Shown here: positions 9,155 to 17,565 of the stretch, in pieces
How positions within the stretch are numbered: position 1 is the first letter of the stretch
Layout: each line of letters starts with the position of its first letter
Assembly (NCBI GenBank): GCA_964558395.1
Contig: CAZLDS010000009.1
Coordinates: 15,484-79,483, forward strand
DNA length: 64,000 nucleotides
Direction: 5' to 3'
From: CSP1-5 sp964558395
GTDB lineage: Bacteria; Methylomirabilota; Methylomirabilia; Methylomirabilales; CSP1-5
The notes under the pieces: model-generated
What the model saw: the letters and a program-made list of their open reading frames with translations, nothing else
What the model was told of the DNA's origin: nothing
Databases searched by the model: none
Translations under genes and position numbers: made by a program

Positions 9155-10528
9155 TTATGATTTGGGGGAGAGGTCGATGTCGGTCCAGAGGTTCTGAATG
9201 TTCGCCAGCGTGTCCAGCGTGAGGCACCGCTCCATGAGTAACAGCCGCGACACCTCGGGGAGGATGCGACCGGTGAGCCCGTGGAACTTCTGGATCAGCT
9301 CTTCCCGTGTGATGGGATTCTTGGGGTCCCCTTTGGGGTAATCCACTCGGGTCTCGTGTCGCTTTCCGGACGACATCTCGATGGTGACGATCGCTGGCCA
9401 CCTGTCGGGATAGACCTGATCGAGGTGGGGGTCATATTGGAGCTCGACCGCAGACATGAGCTGGCGGACGGTCCGGTCTTTGATGTCCTCTTCGGTGAAG
9501 TCGTCCAGCCCGACTCTGCCTTTGAGGAGTGCGGCGGCAATACAATAGGGAACGCTGAACTTCGCCGCATGTGGACTGATGGGGTCCACTTTCTCGAGGA
9601 GATCGAGCGCGGTCGAGTAAAGGCGGACCGTGACCTTTCTGATCTCGGATGGCGTGAGGTTGAACCGGGTTTTCAAATTCAAGGCGGCGTCAATCGTGGA
9701 ATGGATGTGGTAGCAGGCCGCGTGGGCCTTGAAGGAGTTTTCCAGGATCCGGAGGGGTCCGTCCCCCAGATCCTTGGTCAGGCGGGCGAGGTCTGGGGTC
9801 GTGGACGTGGCCCGACCTAATCCCTTCTCCCCCTCGAAGATCTGCGAAGCGCCCGTGAGTCCCTGCTGGGCGAGGAGGGCCGCCAGCAGGCCATCGGCTG
9901 CCGCTTTGGCGGGGTGGAGATGCTTGGACATAGCCCCCTCGCTGAGAAATTGCCACAGTCCCGCAGATTGTGTTCCCGCGTTGCCGAGGGCCCACACGAT
10001 CTGCTCCGGCGTCAGGTGAAGAAGCCTGCCTACGGCGGCCGCGGCCCCCAAAACCCCACAGGTTGAGGTGGTGTGCCAGAAGTGATAGTGGCTCGGTCCC
10101 ACCGCTTCACCCGCCCGGATTGCCACCTCGTATCCGGCCACGATCGCGGACACGAGTTCGCCTCCTGAGATGCCGTCCCGCTCGGCCACGGCGAGCGCCG
10201 CCGGGATGACGGGTGCCGCCGGATGGAGCACGGAGGGCTTGTGCAGGTCGTCCATCTCCAGGACATGGGTCGAGGCGGCATTGACGAGGGCGGCGAGGTG
10301 GCATGAGGTCTTGGACCCATCGGGGATCACCGTCGCCTGCGGCTTTCCCCCCAGCCCCTGAGCGACTTGGACAAACATGGAGGTCGGTCGAGTCGTCCCC
10401 CCTGCGATGGCGGAACCCAGCCAATCGAGGAAAGAGAGCCTGGCGAGCTCGACCACGTCGGTGGGGAGCTTCTCAATCGTGATGCCGGTGATAAACTGTG
10501 CCAGTCGTTCCGAGATCGTCTTTGCCAT
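9155..10528 (-). CDS. MmgE/PrpD family protein
   Basis: A 457-residue protein of the MmgE/PrpD fold, which includes 2-methylcitrate dehydratase, cis-aconitate decarboxylase and iminodisuccinate epimerase. The N-terminus (RLAQFITGITIEKLP), the LDWLGSAIAGG block and the AAAVGRLLHLTPEQIVWALGNA region (in parts) are characteristic, as is the SFKAHAACYHIHSTIDA segment near residue 275. Length is normal. GAGAGG precedes the ATG. prpB, prpC and acnB are not adjacent, so a methylcitrate-cycle role is not supported. Environmental genomes carry many paralogues of unknown substrate. Confidence is high for family and low for reaction. Confidence 0.88.
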   Translation of the reverse strand: MAKTISERLAQFITGITIEKLPTDVVELARLSFLDWLGSAIAGGTTRPTSMFVQVAQGLGGKPQATVIPDGSKTSCHLAALVNAASTHVLEMDDLHKPSVLHPAAPVIPAALAVAERDGISGGELVSAIVAGYEVAIRAGEAVGPSHYHFWHTTSTCGVLGAAAAVGRLLHLTPEQIVWALGNAGTQSAGLWQFLSEGAMSKHLHPAKAAADGLLAALLAQQGLTGASQIFEGEKGLGRATSTTPDLARLTKDLGDGPLRILENSFKAHAACYHIHSTIDAALNLKTRFNLTPSEIRKVTVRLYSTALDLLEKVDPISPHAAKFSVPYCIAAALLKGRVGLDDFTEEDIKDRTVRQLMSAVELQYDPHLDQVYPDRWPAIVTIEMSSGKRHETRVDYPKGDPKNPITREELIQKFHGLTGRILPEVSRLLLMERCLTLDTLANIQNLWTDIDLSPKS

Positions 10529-10655
10529 CGCCCTCTCCAGTGACCAGTGGCTGGTGGCTAGTGGTTGGTGATTGAGGGTAAGTCAGAAGAAGGTAACGGC
10601 ACCGGTCACTCGCTGCTGATCACTAATGACTGACCACCAACCACCAATCACCGAA

Positions 10656-10778
10656 TTAGGGGTCGGAGCAGTCACGCGTGTAACCACATTGCGGGCAGAT
10701 GAGCTTGCAGTGGATATCCCGCATCGGGGTCCCGCATATGTCACAGCGGTACACGTCGGAGTGGACCGACATCTCCAT
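10656..10778 (-). CDS. Tiny zinc-ribbon protein (40 aa)
   Basis: The minus strand encodes a 40-residue protein, MEMSVHSDVYRCDICGTPM followed by RDIHCKLICPQCGYTRDCSDP (written in two parts). Six cysteines occur as CxxC, C-x3-C, CxxC-type pairs plus a terminal cysteine, consistent with one or two zinc knuckles. A TGA lies upstream in frame, so the protein cannot be much longer. A second ATG two codons later is possible. The Cys-dense pattern over nearly the full length argues for a real gene. Function is unknown; such ribbons usually bind nucleic acid or act as small adaptor proteins. It stands alone between mmgE/prpD and pdxA. Confidence 0.75.
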   Translation of the reverse strand: MEMSVHSDVYRCDICGTPMRDIHCKLICPQCGYTRDCSDP

Positions 10779-10962
10779 GCCGCTCGCGGATACCGATTCG
10801 CTTCATAAAGCTTCGTGTCCCGACCACATTATCGAGAATTTCTAAGAATCGCAAGCCTTCGTTCGGTTCAGAGTCAAGAGTTCAGGGTTCATGGCAAATA
10901 GTCCGGAGCCCATAAGAATCGAACCGTCTACCCTGAACCTTGCACGACGACCATGAACCGGT

Positions 10963-10991
10963 TTGGGCGCGTCATAGCGGTGTGTTATGAT
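10963..10991 (+). promoter_or_regulatory. Promoter upstream of pdxA
   Basis: TTGGGC (10963-10968), a 17-nt spacer and TATGAT (10986-10991) lie 20 nt before the pdxA start, with GGGAGG as ribosome binding site just before the ATG. Confidence 0.55.
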
Positions 10992-11011
10992 CGGACGACA
11001 GGGAGGTTCTG

Positions 11012-12037
11012 ATGCCTAGGAAGAGGGCAAGACCCCGCATCGGCATTACCATGGGTGATCCTGCAGGGATCGGGCCGGAGATCATCGTGAAGGCGCTGGC
11101 CACGAAGACCCTCTATCGGCAGGCCATTCCGCTGGTCATTGGTGATGGTGCCACTCTCGATCGGGCTAAAGGCTATGTGGGGATAAAGGTGGCCATCCGG
11201 CGGATCGAATCGCCAGGCGGGGTCAATGGTCGCTTTGGGCACATCGAGGTCCTGGACCTGAAAAATGTTGACCTCGAGAAGTGTCCTCCGGGGGTCCTGT
11301 CGGCCGCAGCCGGACGCGCCGCGGTCGAGTACGTCTGGAAGGGGATCGAGCTGGCTCAAGCCGGCGAACTGGATGCAGTAGTCACGGCCCCACTGAATAA
11401 AGAGGCGATGCACCTCGCCGGCTATTCCTTGCCCGGTCATACCGAAATCTTTGCGGAGCGGACAGGAACCCGAACGTACGCACTGATGCTTGTGGCGGGA
11501 AGGTTCCGTGTGCTGCATGTCTCCTCCCACGTCTCCCTTCGGGAGGCGTGTGATCGGGTCAAAAAAGAGCGTGTATTGCAAGTGATCCGCTTGGCACACG
11601 ACGTTGGGGGGGCATGGAATCTTCACCGGCCGCGGATAGCGGTGGTCGGCTTGAACCCGCACGCGGGAGAGCAGGGGCTCTTTGGGCGCGAAGAACAAGC
11701 GGAGATTGAGCCGGCGGTGCAGGCGGCTCGGGCCGAGGGGATCAATGTTGCAGGTCCCTGGCCTCCGGACACCCTGTTTCATCGTGCGCCTCGAGGCGAG
11801 TTCGATTTCGTCGTCGCGATGTACCACGATCAGGGACATATCCCAGTCAAGCTCCAGAATTTCGATCGCGGCGTGAATGTGACCGTCGGCCTTCCGATCA
11901 TCCGGACCTCGGTCGCTCATGGAACCGCCTTTGACATTGCCGGCAAGGGGACAGCCAACCCCCAGAGTCTTCTGGAAGCACTCCGGTTAGCCATCCGGAT
12001 GGCCCAACAGCGAGAACCTCGTCCGCAGTCCTCCTGA
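11012..12037 (+). CDS. pdxA: 4-hydroxythreonine-4-phosphate dehydrogenase (PdxA family)
   Basis: A 341-residue PdxA-family dehydrogenase. The classical enzyme oxidises 4-phosphohydroxy-L-threonine with NAD in pyridoxal 5'-phosphate synthesis. Signatures seen: GDPAGIGPEI near the start, the metal-ligand histidine regions HVSSHVSL and MYHDQGHIP, GLNPHAGE, and the C-terminal RTSVAHGTAFDIAGKG. The GGGAGG box and a promoter at 10963-10991 support the ATG at 11012. pdxJ is not adjacent, and PdxA2-type paralogues act on sugar-acid phosphates, so the pathway is likely but not proven. A 126-nt gap separates it from the EamA gene. Confidence 0.9.
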   Translation: MPRKRARPRIGITMGDPAGIGPEIIVKALATKTLYRQAIPLVIGDGATLDRAKGYVGIKVAIRRIESPGGVNGRFGHIEVLDLKNVDLEKCPPGVLSAAAGRAAVEYVWKGIELAQAGELDAVVTAPLNKEAMHLAGYSLPGHTEIFAERTGTRTYALMLVAGRFRVLHVSSHVSLREACDRVKKERVLQVIRLAHDVGGAWNLHRPRIAVVGLNPHAGEQGLFGREEQAEIEPAVQAARAEGINVAGPWPPDTLFHRAPRGEFDFVVAMYHDQGHIPVKLQNFDRGVNVTVGLPIIRTSVAHGTAFDIAGKGTANPQSLLEALRLAIRMAQQREPRPQSS

Positions 12038-12163
12038 TTTCCTGGGTGGATCTGTCATGGCGATGCTCACCTATCGATTTACATTCGCAAAAATGTTCGG
12101 AGCAAGACAGGCGGGGGGAACTCCCGAGTTGGGTTTCGGGGATTCATCTGACTGGAGGTCAAC

Positions 12164-12574
12164 GTGAAGGAGTGGATACTGCCAAGTGTCGGCGCTTTCG
12201 TCCTCTGGGGGTTATGGAGCTTTATTCCGAAAATTACCATCAGGTACATCAGTCCAAAAAGTGCGATCGTGTACGAGGTCGTCGGCGGCATCTGTGTCGC
12301 CACGCTCGTTCTCTATTCGCTGAATTTTCGACCGGACTTGCACCCAAAGGGCGTGGCCCTTGCCATCACAACTGGATTCCTCGGCTTTCTTGGAGCACTG
12401 TGCTTCCTCTTTGCGGTGTCAGAGGGACCCGTGTCTCTTATCGTCACTGTAACGGCGCTGTATCCGGTAATCAGTATCCTGTTGGCCATGTCTATCTTGA
12501 AAGAACCCATTACCGTAAAACAGGGGATGGGGATTCTTTTCGCCTTAACCGCGATCTATCTTGTTACGACCTAA
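12164..12574 (+). CDS. Small EamA/DMT-family transporter (single domain)
   Basis: A 136-residue membrane protein with about five hydrophobic helices and the ending LVTVTALYPVISILLA...LKEPITVKQGMGILF, typical of one EamA half. Most DMT exporters carry two such halves (about 290 residues); single-domain members, like EmrE-type proteins, work as dimers. The start is GTG at 12164 with GGAGGTCAAC before it. The neighbouring FMN reductase gene starts 26 nt downstream, so they may be cotranscribed. Substrate is unknown. Confidence 0.8.
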   Translation: MKEWILPSVGAFVLWGLWSFIPKITIRYISPKSAIVYEVVGGICVATLVLYSLNFRPDLHPKGVALAITTGFLGFLGALCFLFAVSEGPVSLIVTVTALYPVISILLAMSILKEPITVKQGMGILFALTAIYLVTT

Positions 12575-12600
12575 GAAATCTTCGCATCAGAGGCTTGGTG

Positions 12601-13200
12601 ATGAAACATGGAAAACAGGGCATTCGGGTCGTAGCGATTTCCGGGAGTGTACGTCCGGGGAATTTCACCTCACATGCCTTAAACCTGGTCGTCGACGAAT
12701 TCCGGCAACATTCCGATGTCGGACTTGAAGTCATCGATCCGGCTACGGTGAAGCTGCCTTTACCTGGCACCGGAAAGGAATCCCCCGCAGCGCAGCGGGT
12801 GAAGGCCGCCGTGGCGCAGGCGACTGGAGTCGTCCTGGCCACACCGGAATACCACGGCAGTTATAGCAGCGTGATCAAGTTGGTCATCGAGAATCTCGGA
12901 TTTCCTTCGGTCCTGGGGGGCAAACCGGTGGCGCTGCTCGGGGTCGCTGCGGGAACGATCGGGGCGATCAAAGCGCTGGAACACTTGCGCAGCGTTTGCT
13001 CCCACGTCGGGGCGATCGTCCTGCCGGGCCCCGTTTCTGTCGCCGAAGTCCATAAAGTATTTGATGGGGATGGCCGGTGCATCAACGCGGCGATTGAGAA
13101 GCGGATCCGCGGCGTCGCCCAGAACTTGATTGACTACATTCGTACCAATGTCTGCCCCCGGGTGGCGCTCGAGGAGATAGTCCGGAGGGGTAAGCTGTGA
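12601..13200 (+). CDS. NADPH-dependent FMN reductase family protein
   Basis: A 199-residue flavodoxin-like protein of the NADPH-dependent FMN reductase family (chromate, azo or quinone reductases are members). The FMN phosphate-binding loop SGSVRPGNFTSHAL lies near the N-terminus and the TPEYHGSYSSVIKLVIE block near residues 81-97. The open frame extends upstream to 12046, but the upstream part reads through the EamA gene in another frame and has no family similarity. ATG at 12601 (MKHGKQGIRVVAISGS) is therefore preferred, with GAGG about 12 nt upstream. Probable role: cytosolic flavin or quinone reduction. Confidence 0.85.
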   Translation: MKHGKQGIRVVAISGSVRPGNFTSHALNLVVDEFRQHSDVGLEVIDPATVKLPLPGTGKESPAAQRVKAAVAQATGVVLATPEYHGSYSSVIKLVIENLGFPSVLGGKPVALLGVAAGTIGAIKALEHLRSVCSHVGAIVLPGPVSVAEVHKVFDGDGRCINAAIEKRIRGVAQNLIDYIRTNVCPRVALEEIVRRGKL

Positions 13201-13267
13201 TAGACAGATGACCCATAGATTCAGATGGGCCGGTCGATATGGATGGATAATGACACGGGGGGGATAA

Positions 13268-14809
13268 ATGATGGACCCGGCCGTTTTTGAGAATCCGTTG
13301 CGCGAGGGCTTGCGCTTGGAACGCGCGGCCGAGCCCTGCGTGGCTGTCATCTTTGGGGCATCGGGAGACTTGACCAAGCGCAAGCTCGTTCCCGCTCTCT
13401 ACAGTTTGGCGACACAGCACCTGTTGGCGAGAGGGTTTTCGGTCGTCGGTACTGGGCGGACGCCGATGAATCATGACGCCTTTCGCGCGGCCATGCGGGA
13501 TGCGGTCAACCGGTATTCCGACGCCGGGCCCCCTGATAATGCTCTCTGGGACACTTTCGCCGCCGGCCTGTTCTACACGCCGACTGACACCAAGAAGGCG
13601 GAGACTTATGGCAATCTGAAAGAGCTATTGGGCAAAGTCGACCGTGAACGAGGGACGGCGGGCAATCGATTGTTTTACATCTCAACGCCTCCTACCCTCT
13701 ACAGCGATATCATCCGGCTCCTTGGCGCCACGGGGTTGAATCGCGCTCCAGATGGAGGCTGGACCCGCATCATTATAGAAAAACCATTTGGGGAAGATTT
13801 GCAGAGTGCCCGGGCGCTGAATCGGGAGGTCTTGCAAGTTTTTACAGAAGACCAGGTCTACCGCATCGATCACTACCTGGGGAAGGAAACGGTACAAAAT
13901 ATTATGGTCCTGCGATTCGCCAACGGGATTTTCGAGCCGATCTGGAATCGGCGCTACATCGACCATGTGCAGATCACGGCGGCCGAGAACCTCGGAGTTG
14001 AGGATCGCGGCGGATACTACGATCATGCGGGGGCATTTCGGGACATGATCGAGAACCACTTGGTCCAGGTCCTGGCACACGTGGCGATGGAGCCCGTCGC
14101 GACAATGGAGGCGAATGCCGTTCGAGATGAAAAGACGAAGGTCGTGCGCGCGATCCGCCCGATCCCTCCCGAAGAGATCGACCAATTTGCCGTCCGAGGC
14201 CAGTATGGGGAAGGCTTGGTCGGGGGGGCGCCGGTCAAGGGGTACCGGCAGGAAAAGAACGTGAACCCGGAATCGAGTACCGAGACCTATGCCGCCGTCA
14301 AGTTCTTGATTGACAACTGGCGGTGGGCGGAAGTGCCATTCTATCTGCGGTCGGGTAAGCGGTTGCCTAAGCGGGTCACCGAGGTGGCCATCCAATTTCG
14401 GCGCGCCCCCCATCTCTTGTTCAAACACGCGACGAGCGGACCGTTGGAACCCAATGCCCTGATCCTTCACCTTCAGCCGGATGAGGGCATCTCGCTGAAC
14501 TTCAACGCCAAGATGCCGGGTCAGGCCGTAAATATTCGGCCAGTCAGGATGGATTTTAAATATGGAACGTCGTTCGGGAAGCGATCCCCCGAGGCCTACG
14601 AGCGACTATTGCTAGATGCGATGTTGGGCGACTCCACCCTGTTTGCCAGGGGTGACACCGTAGAGATCGCCTGGGAGCTGACAACGCCCATTCTGGAGGC
14701 CTGGCGGCAGCCGGCTAGCCATTTCCCCAACTATGAGGCAGGAAGCTGGGGGCCGAAGGAAGTGGATGAGTTCATCGAGCGAGACGGTCGTCGGTGGAGA
14801 CGGCCATAA
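13268..14809 (+). CDS. zwf: Glucose-6-phosphate 1-dehydrogenase
   Basis: A 513-residue enzyme that oxidises glucose 6-phosphate to 6-phosphogluconolactone with NADP or NAD, the entry to the oxidative pentose phosphate and Entner-Doudoroff routes. Visible motifs: the dinucleotide-binding loop GASGDLTKRKLVPALYSL near residue 26, and the active-site signature RIDHYLGKE in the middle third, with the catalytic histidine shortly after in the following conserved region. Length is standard. It begins a plus-strand set, zwf-opcA-glk-ppa, that covers glucose phosphorylation, its oxidation and pyrophosphate removal. A second ATG directly follows the first; either may be used. Confidence 0.96.
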   Translation: MMDPAVFENPLREGLRLERAAEPCVAVIFGASGDLTKRKLVPALYSLATQHLLARGFSVVGTGRTPMNHDAFRAAMRDAVNRYSDAGPPDNALWDTFAAGLFYTPTDTKKAETYGNLKELLGKVDRERGTAGNRLFYISTPPTLYSDIIRLLGATGLNRAPDGGWTRIIIEKPFGEDLQSARALNREVLQVFTEDQVYRIDHYLGKETVQNIMVLRFANGIFEPIWNRRYIDHVQITAAENLGVEDRGGYYDHAGAFRDMIENHLVQVLAHVAMEPVATMEANAVRDEKTKVVRAIRPIPPEEIDQFAVRGQYGEGLVGGAPVKGYRQEKNVNPESSTETYAAVKFLIDNWRWAEVPFYLRSGKRLPKRVTEVAIQFRRAPHLLFKHATSGPLEPNALILHLQPDEGISLNFNAKMPGQAVNIRPVRMDFKYGTSFGKRSPEAYERLLLDAMLGDSTLFARGDTVEIAWELTTPILEAWRQPASHFPNYEAGSWGPKEVDEFIERDGRRWRRP

Positions 14810-14846
14810 GAGAAGGACGGAACACCGCAAAGCGAGACAGGGTACG

Positions 14847-15992
14847 ATGATAAAACCCCAAACCGAATTACAAATCTCGGGAGGCGTAAACGTTCACGCG
14901 ATCGAGGGCGAGTTGCGCCACCTCTGGGAACAGATGGCCGAAACCTCCCGGGCAGAAGGCCAGCAACCGGTCATGCGGGTGTGTGCTTTGAATATGGTGG
15001 TGTATACGCCTGGCCAACATGCCGCAGGCGAAGTCAGTCAGGTCATGGCGGAGGTGACAACCCAACATCCCAGCCGCATTTTCGTGATCCATCCCACATC
15101 TGGAGCGTCCGAGTCCCCGCTCGGTGCCTGGGTGACAGCTGTCTGTCACCTTTCCGCCGGCGGTCATAAGCAGGTGTGTTGTGAGCAAATCATGATCACA
15201 GCCCAAGAAGACGCCGTAGACCGGCTGCCGAGTCTCGTCAGATCGCTGCTGGAGCCAGACCTCCCTGTCGTCCTGTGGTGGCGCGATATGCCCGACTTCG
15301 AGAGTCATCTGTTTGGTGAGTTAGCGCAGGCCTCCGACCGGGTCATTATTGATTCAGCCATGGTGCAGGATTCTGAGCAAGCAACGGCTGCGCTCGGAGC
15401 ACTCATCAAGGAAAGACAACAATGGACTGCATTCATCGACCTCAGTTGGTCGCGACTGACTCCGTGGCGTGTTGCGGTTGCCGGGTTCTTCGACACCCCG
15501 GATTGTCGTGCCTGCCTGGGCCGACTCAACCGCGTGGAGATCGAGTGTACACGGGGTCAGGACACTCATCGGTCGATTCCCAGCCAGGCTCTGCTCTTGG
15601 CGTGTTGGTTGGGCAGTCGTTTGCGATGGCGCTGGGCGTCGAAACCCCGGTGGAGTGGAGATCATTCGTATCAGTTGGAATTGGCGTCAGAGAATCGCCC
15701 CATTGAGCTCCAGATCGAGACGAGCGGCTCCGCGAAGGGAAATCCTGGCGAGGTCGGTTCGGTCAGGCTGTTCGCCAAGGGTGAACCGTCGGCACGATTC
15801 GTGGTCTCGAGAAGTGAGGATGACTTGTACTTGCAGACCGATGGGCAACTGGCGGGCACAAAGTTGGCCGCGAAGGCATTCCCCCTGGGCGATCGACACG
15901 AGGCGCCGCTCATCAGCAAGGAGCTTGAGATTCTGGATCATGACGTGATGTTTGAGCAAGCGCTTGCGTTCTTCGCCGCGATTCCCAAATAA
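14847..15992 (+). CDS. opcA: Glucose-6-phosphate dehydrogenase assembly protein OpcA
   Basis: A 381-residue OpcA-family protein, the redox-sensitive allosteric partner that assembles and activates G6PDH, best known in cyanobacteria and actinobacteria. The location directly after zwf (37 nt) fits. Family features include the VTAVCHLSAGGHKQVCCEQ region in parts, LPVVLWWRDMP, and a long mixed alpha/beta C-terminal domain. The frame is open upstream to 14733 inside zwf, but the preceding residues are not OpcA-like. ATG at 14847 (MIKPQTELQISGGV) with a purine-rich AGACAGGG upstream is preferred. The zwf-opcA pair suggests G6PDH here is under redox or protein-partner control. Confidence 0.88.
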   Translation: MIKPQTELQISGGVNVHAIEGELRHLWEQMAETSRAEGQQPVMRVCALNMVVYTPGQHAAGEVSQVMAEVTTQHPSRIFVIHPTSGASESPLGAWVTAVCHLSAGGHKQVCCEQIMITAQEDAVDRLPSLVRSLLEPDLPVVLWWRDMPDFESHLFGELAQASDRVIIDSAMVQDSEQATAALGALIKERQQWTAFIDLSWSRLTPWRVAVAGFFDTPDCRACLGRLNRVEIECTRGQDTHRSIPSQALLLACWLGSRLRWRWASKPRWSGDHSYQLELASENRPIELQIETSGSAKGNPGEVGSVRLFAKGEPSARFVVSRSEDDLYLQTDGQLAGTKLAAKAFPLGDRHEAPLISKELEILDHDVMFEQALAFFAAIPK

Positions 15993-16017
15993 GGCATGAT
16001 CAAGGAGAGCTGGGGAC

Positions 16018-17037
16018 ATGATCCTGGCAGGTGATGTCGGCGGGACCAAGAGCAACCTCGCCCTCTTTGCCATCGAGGGTGGTCGGCTCTCGCCGATCGT
16101 CGAGCAGACGCTACCCAGCCACGACTACGCAGGACTTGAAGACCTGACCCGTGAATTTCTCCGTCAGGTCACCAGTCAATCGCCATCCGTCCCCATTGAT
16201 CAGATCTCAGCTGTGTGTTTTGGCGTGGCGGGCCCCGTGGTCGGCGAACGCTGCGAGACCCCCAACCTGCCTTGGACGATTAGGGTGCAGACACTTCGAC
16301 AGGCGCTCGGATTCCAGGTCGTCACGTTGGTCAACGATTTAGAGGCGACGGGGTATGGCATCCCGTCGCTGGGACGGAATGAGTTCATCACCCTCAACGA
16401 AGGATCGCTCAGCGAGAAGGGGAATGCCGCCCTCATCGCCGCTGGGACCGGACTCGGGGAGGCGATGCTGTACTGGGACAGACAGGACTTCATCCCGATC
16501 GCATCAGAGGGCGGGCACGCTGACTTTGCCCCCCGCACTCCCCTCGAGATCGAGATGCTGCGCTATCTGCTGGCTCGCCTCGGCCGTGTCAGCTACGAAA
16601 GGGTGCTTTCGGGTCCCGGCCTATTTAACATTTACAGCTTTCTGAAGGACGCCGGCCACGGGGAAGAGCCAGCCTGGCTCACTGAACAGTTGCAATACGG
16701 CGACCCAAGCGCTGTTATCGGGAAGGCCGCATTGGCCAACCAAAATGAGCTCTGCGTTAAGGCACTGGATATTTTCGTGTCGATATACGGAGCGGAAGCG
16801 GGCAATCTGGCGCTTAAAGTCAAAGCCGTCGGTGGGGTGTACATCGGTGGCGGTATTGCGCCAAAGATCATCGATAAACTCCGTGATGGGACCTTTATGA
16901 AGGCGTTCACCGACAAGGGTCGACTTTCTCCGTTACTTGAAGCCATTCCGGTTCGAGTCATTCTTAACCCGAAGACTGCCCTCTATGGCGCGGCGCGATT
17001 CGCCGCGTTGCTTGTCGACGTCTCACGGGGGCAGTGA
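16018..17037 (+). CDS. glk: Glucokinase (bacterial Glk family)
   Basis: A 339-residue ATP-dependent glucokinase of the proteobacterial/cyanobacterial type, phosphorylating glucose to glucose 6-phosphate. The phosphate-1 loop DVGGTKSNLALF is at residues 5-16, the sugar-binding VNDLEATGYG block near 104-113, the AAGTGLGEAMLYW phosphate-2 region near 141-153, and the EGGHADFAPR segment near 163-172. GGAGAG upstream supports the ATG at 16018, 25 nt after opcA. It feeds the zwf product in the same cluster. Confidence 0.93.
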   Translation: MILAGDVGGTKSNLALFAIEGGRLSPIVEQTLPSHDYAGLEDLTREFLRQVTSQSPSVPIDQISAVCFGVAGPVVGERCETPNLPWTIRVQTLRQALGFQVVTLVNDLEATGYGIPSLGRNEFITLNEGSLSEKGNAALIAAGTGLGEAMLYWDRQDFIPIASEGGHADFAPRTPLEIEMLRYLLARLGRVSYERVLSGPGLFNIYSFLKDAGHGEEPAWLTEQLQYGDPSAVIGKAALANQNELCVKALDIFVSIYGAEAGNLALKVKAVGGVYIGGGIAPKIIDKLRDGTFMKAFTDKGRLSPLLEAIPVRVILNPKTALYGAARFAALLVDVSRGQ

Positions 17038-17046
17038 GGTAGCGGA

Positions 17047-17553
17047 GTGGCTGCCGAGAAGGAGCAAACAACGGTCACCGTGATGATTGAAATCCCGAAA
17101 GGGAGTCGGAATAAATACGAATACGACAAAGAGAAAAGGGTGCTCCGGTTCGATCGGATGTTGTTTTCTGCCGTGCATTATCCCAGTGACTATGGCTTTA
17201 TTCCAGAGACGTTGGCCGAGGATGGAGATCCACTGGACGCCCTTGTGCTGGTGTGGGAACCGACCTTCCCCGGCTGTCTGATTGAGGCGAGACCCGTGGG
17301 ATTGTTCAAAATGTGGGATGAGAAGGGCCCGGACGAGAAAATCCTATGTGTGCCTGTTTCGGATCCCTTATGGAATTACATCGAACGCCTGGCTGATGTG
17401 CCGCCACATCTCCTCAAGGAGATCGAGCACTTTTTCGCCATTTACAAAGACCTGGAGCAGAAAAAAGTTGGGGTCGAAGGGTGGGAGGACCGCCAGGCAG
17501 CTCTTAAAGTCATAGCGGAGTCGATAGAGAGATACAAAAGACGCGTCTTGTAA
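17047..17553 (+). CDS. ppa: Inorganic pyrophosphatase (family I)
   Basis: A 168-residue soluble family I pyrophosphatase that hydrolyses PPi to phosphate, pulling biosynthetic reactions forward. The signature EIPKGSRNKYEYDKE, the HYPSDYGFIP block and the metal-binding DGDPLDALVL are all present. Start is GTG at 17047, 9 nt after the glk stop, with GAGGTAGCG as ribosome binding site. It ends 12 nt from the convergent sigma-54 activator gene. Confidence 0.95.
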   Translation: MAAEKEQTTVTVMIEIPKGSRNKYEYDKEKRVLRFDRMLFSAVHYPSDYGFIPETLAEDGDPLDALVLVWEPTFPGCLIEARPVGLFKMWDEKGPDEKILCVPVSDPLWNYIERLADVPPHLLKEIEHFFAIYKDLEQKKVGVEGWEDRQAALKVIAESIERYKRRVL

Positions 17554-17565
17554 GACCACCCCCTC

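Noticed and set aside
12046..13200. 384-residue version of the FMN reductase
   Set aside because: The first 185 codons overlap the EamA gene in another frame and show no flavodoxin-like sequence.
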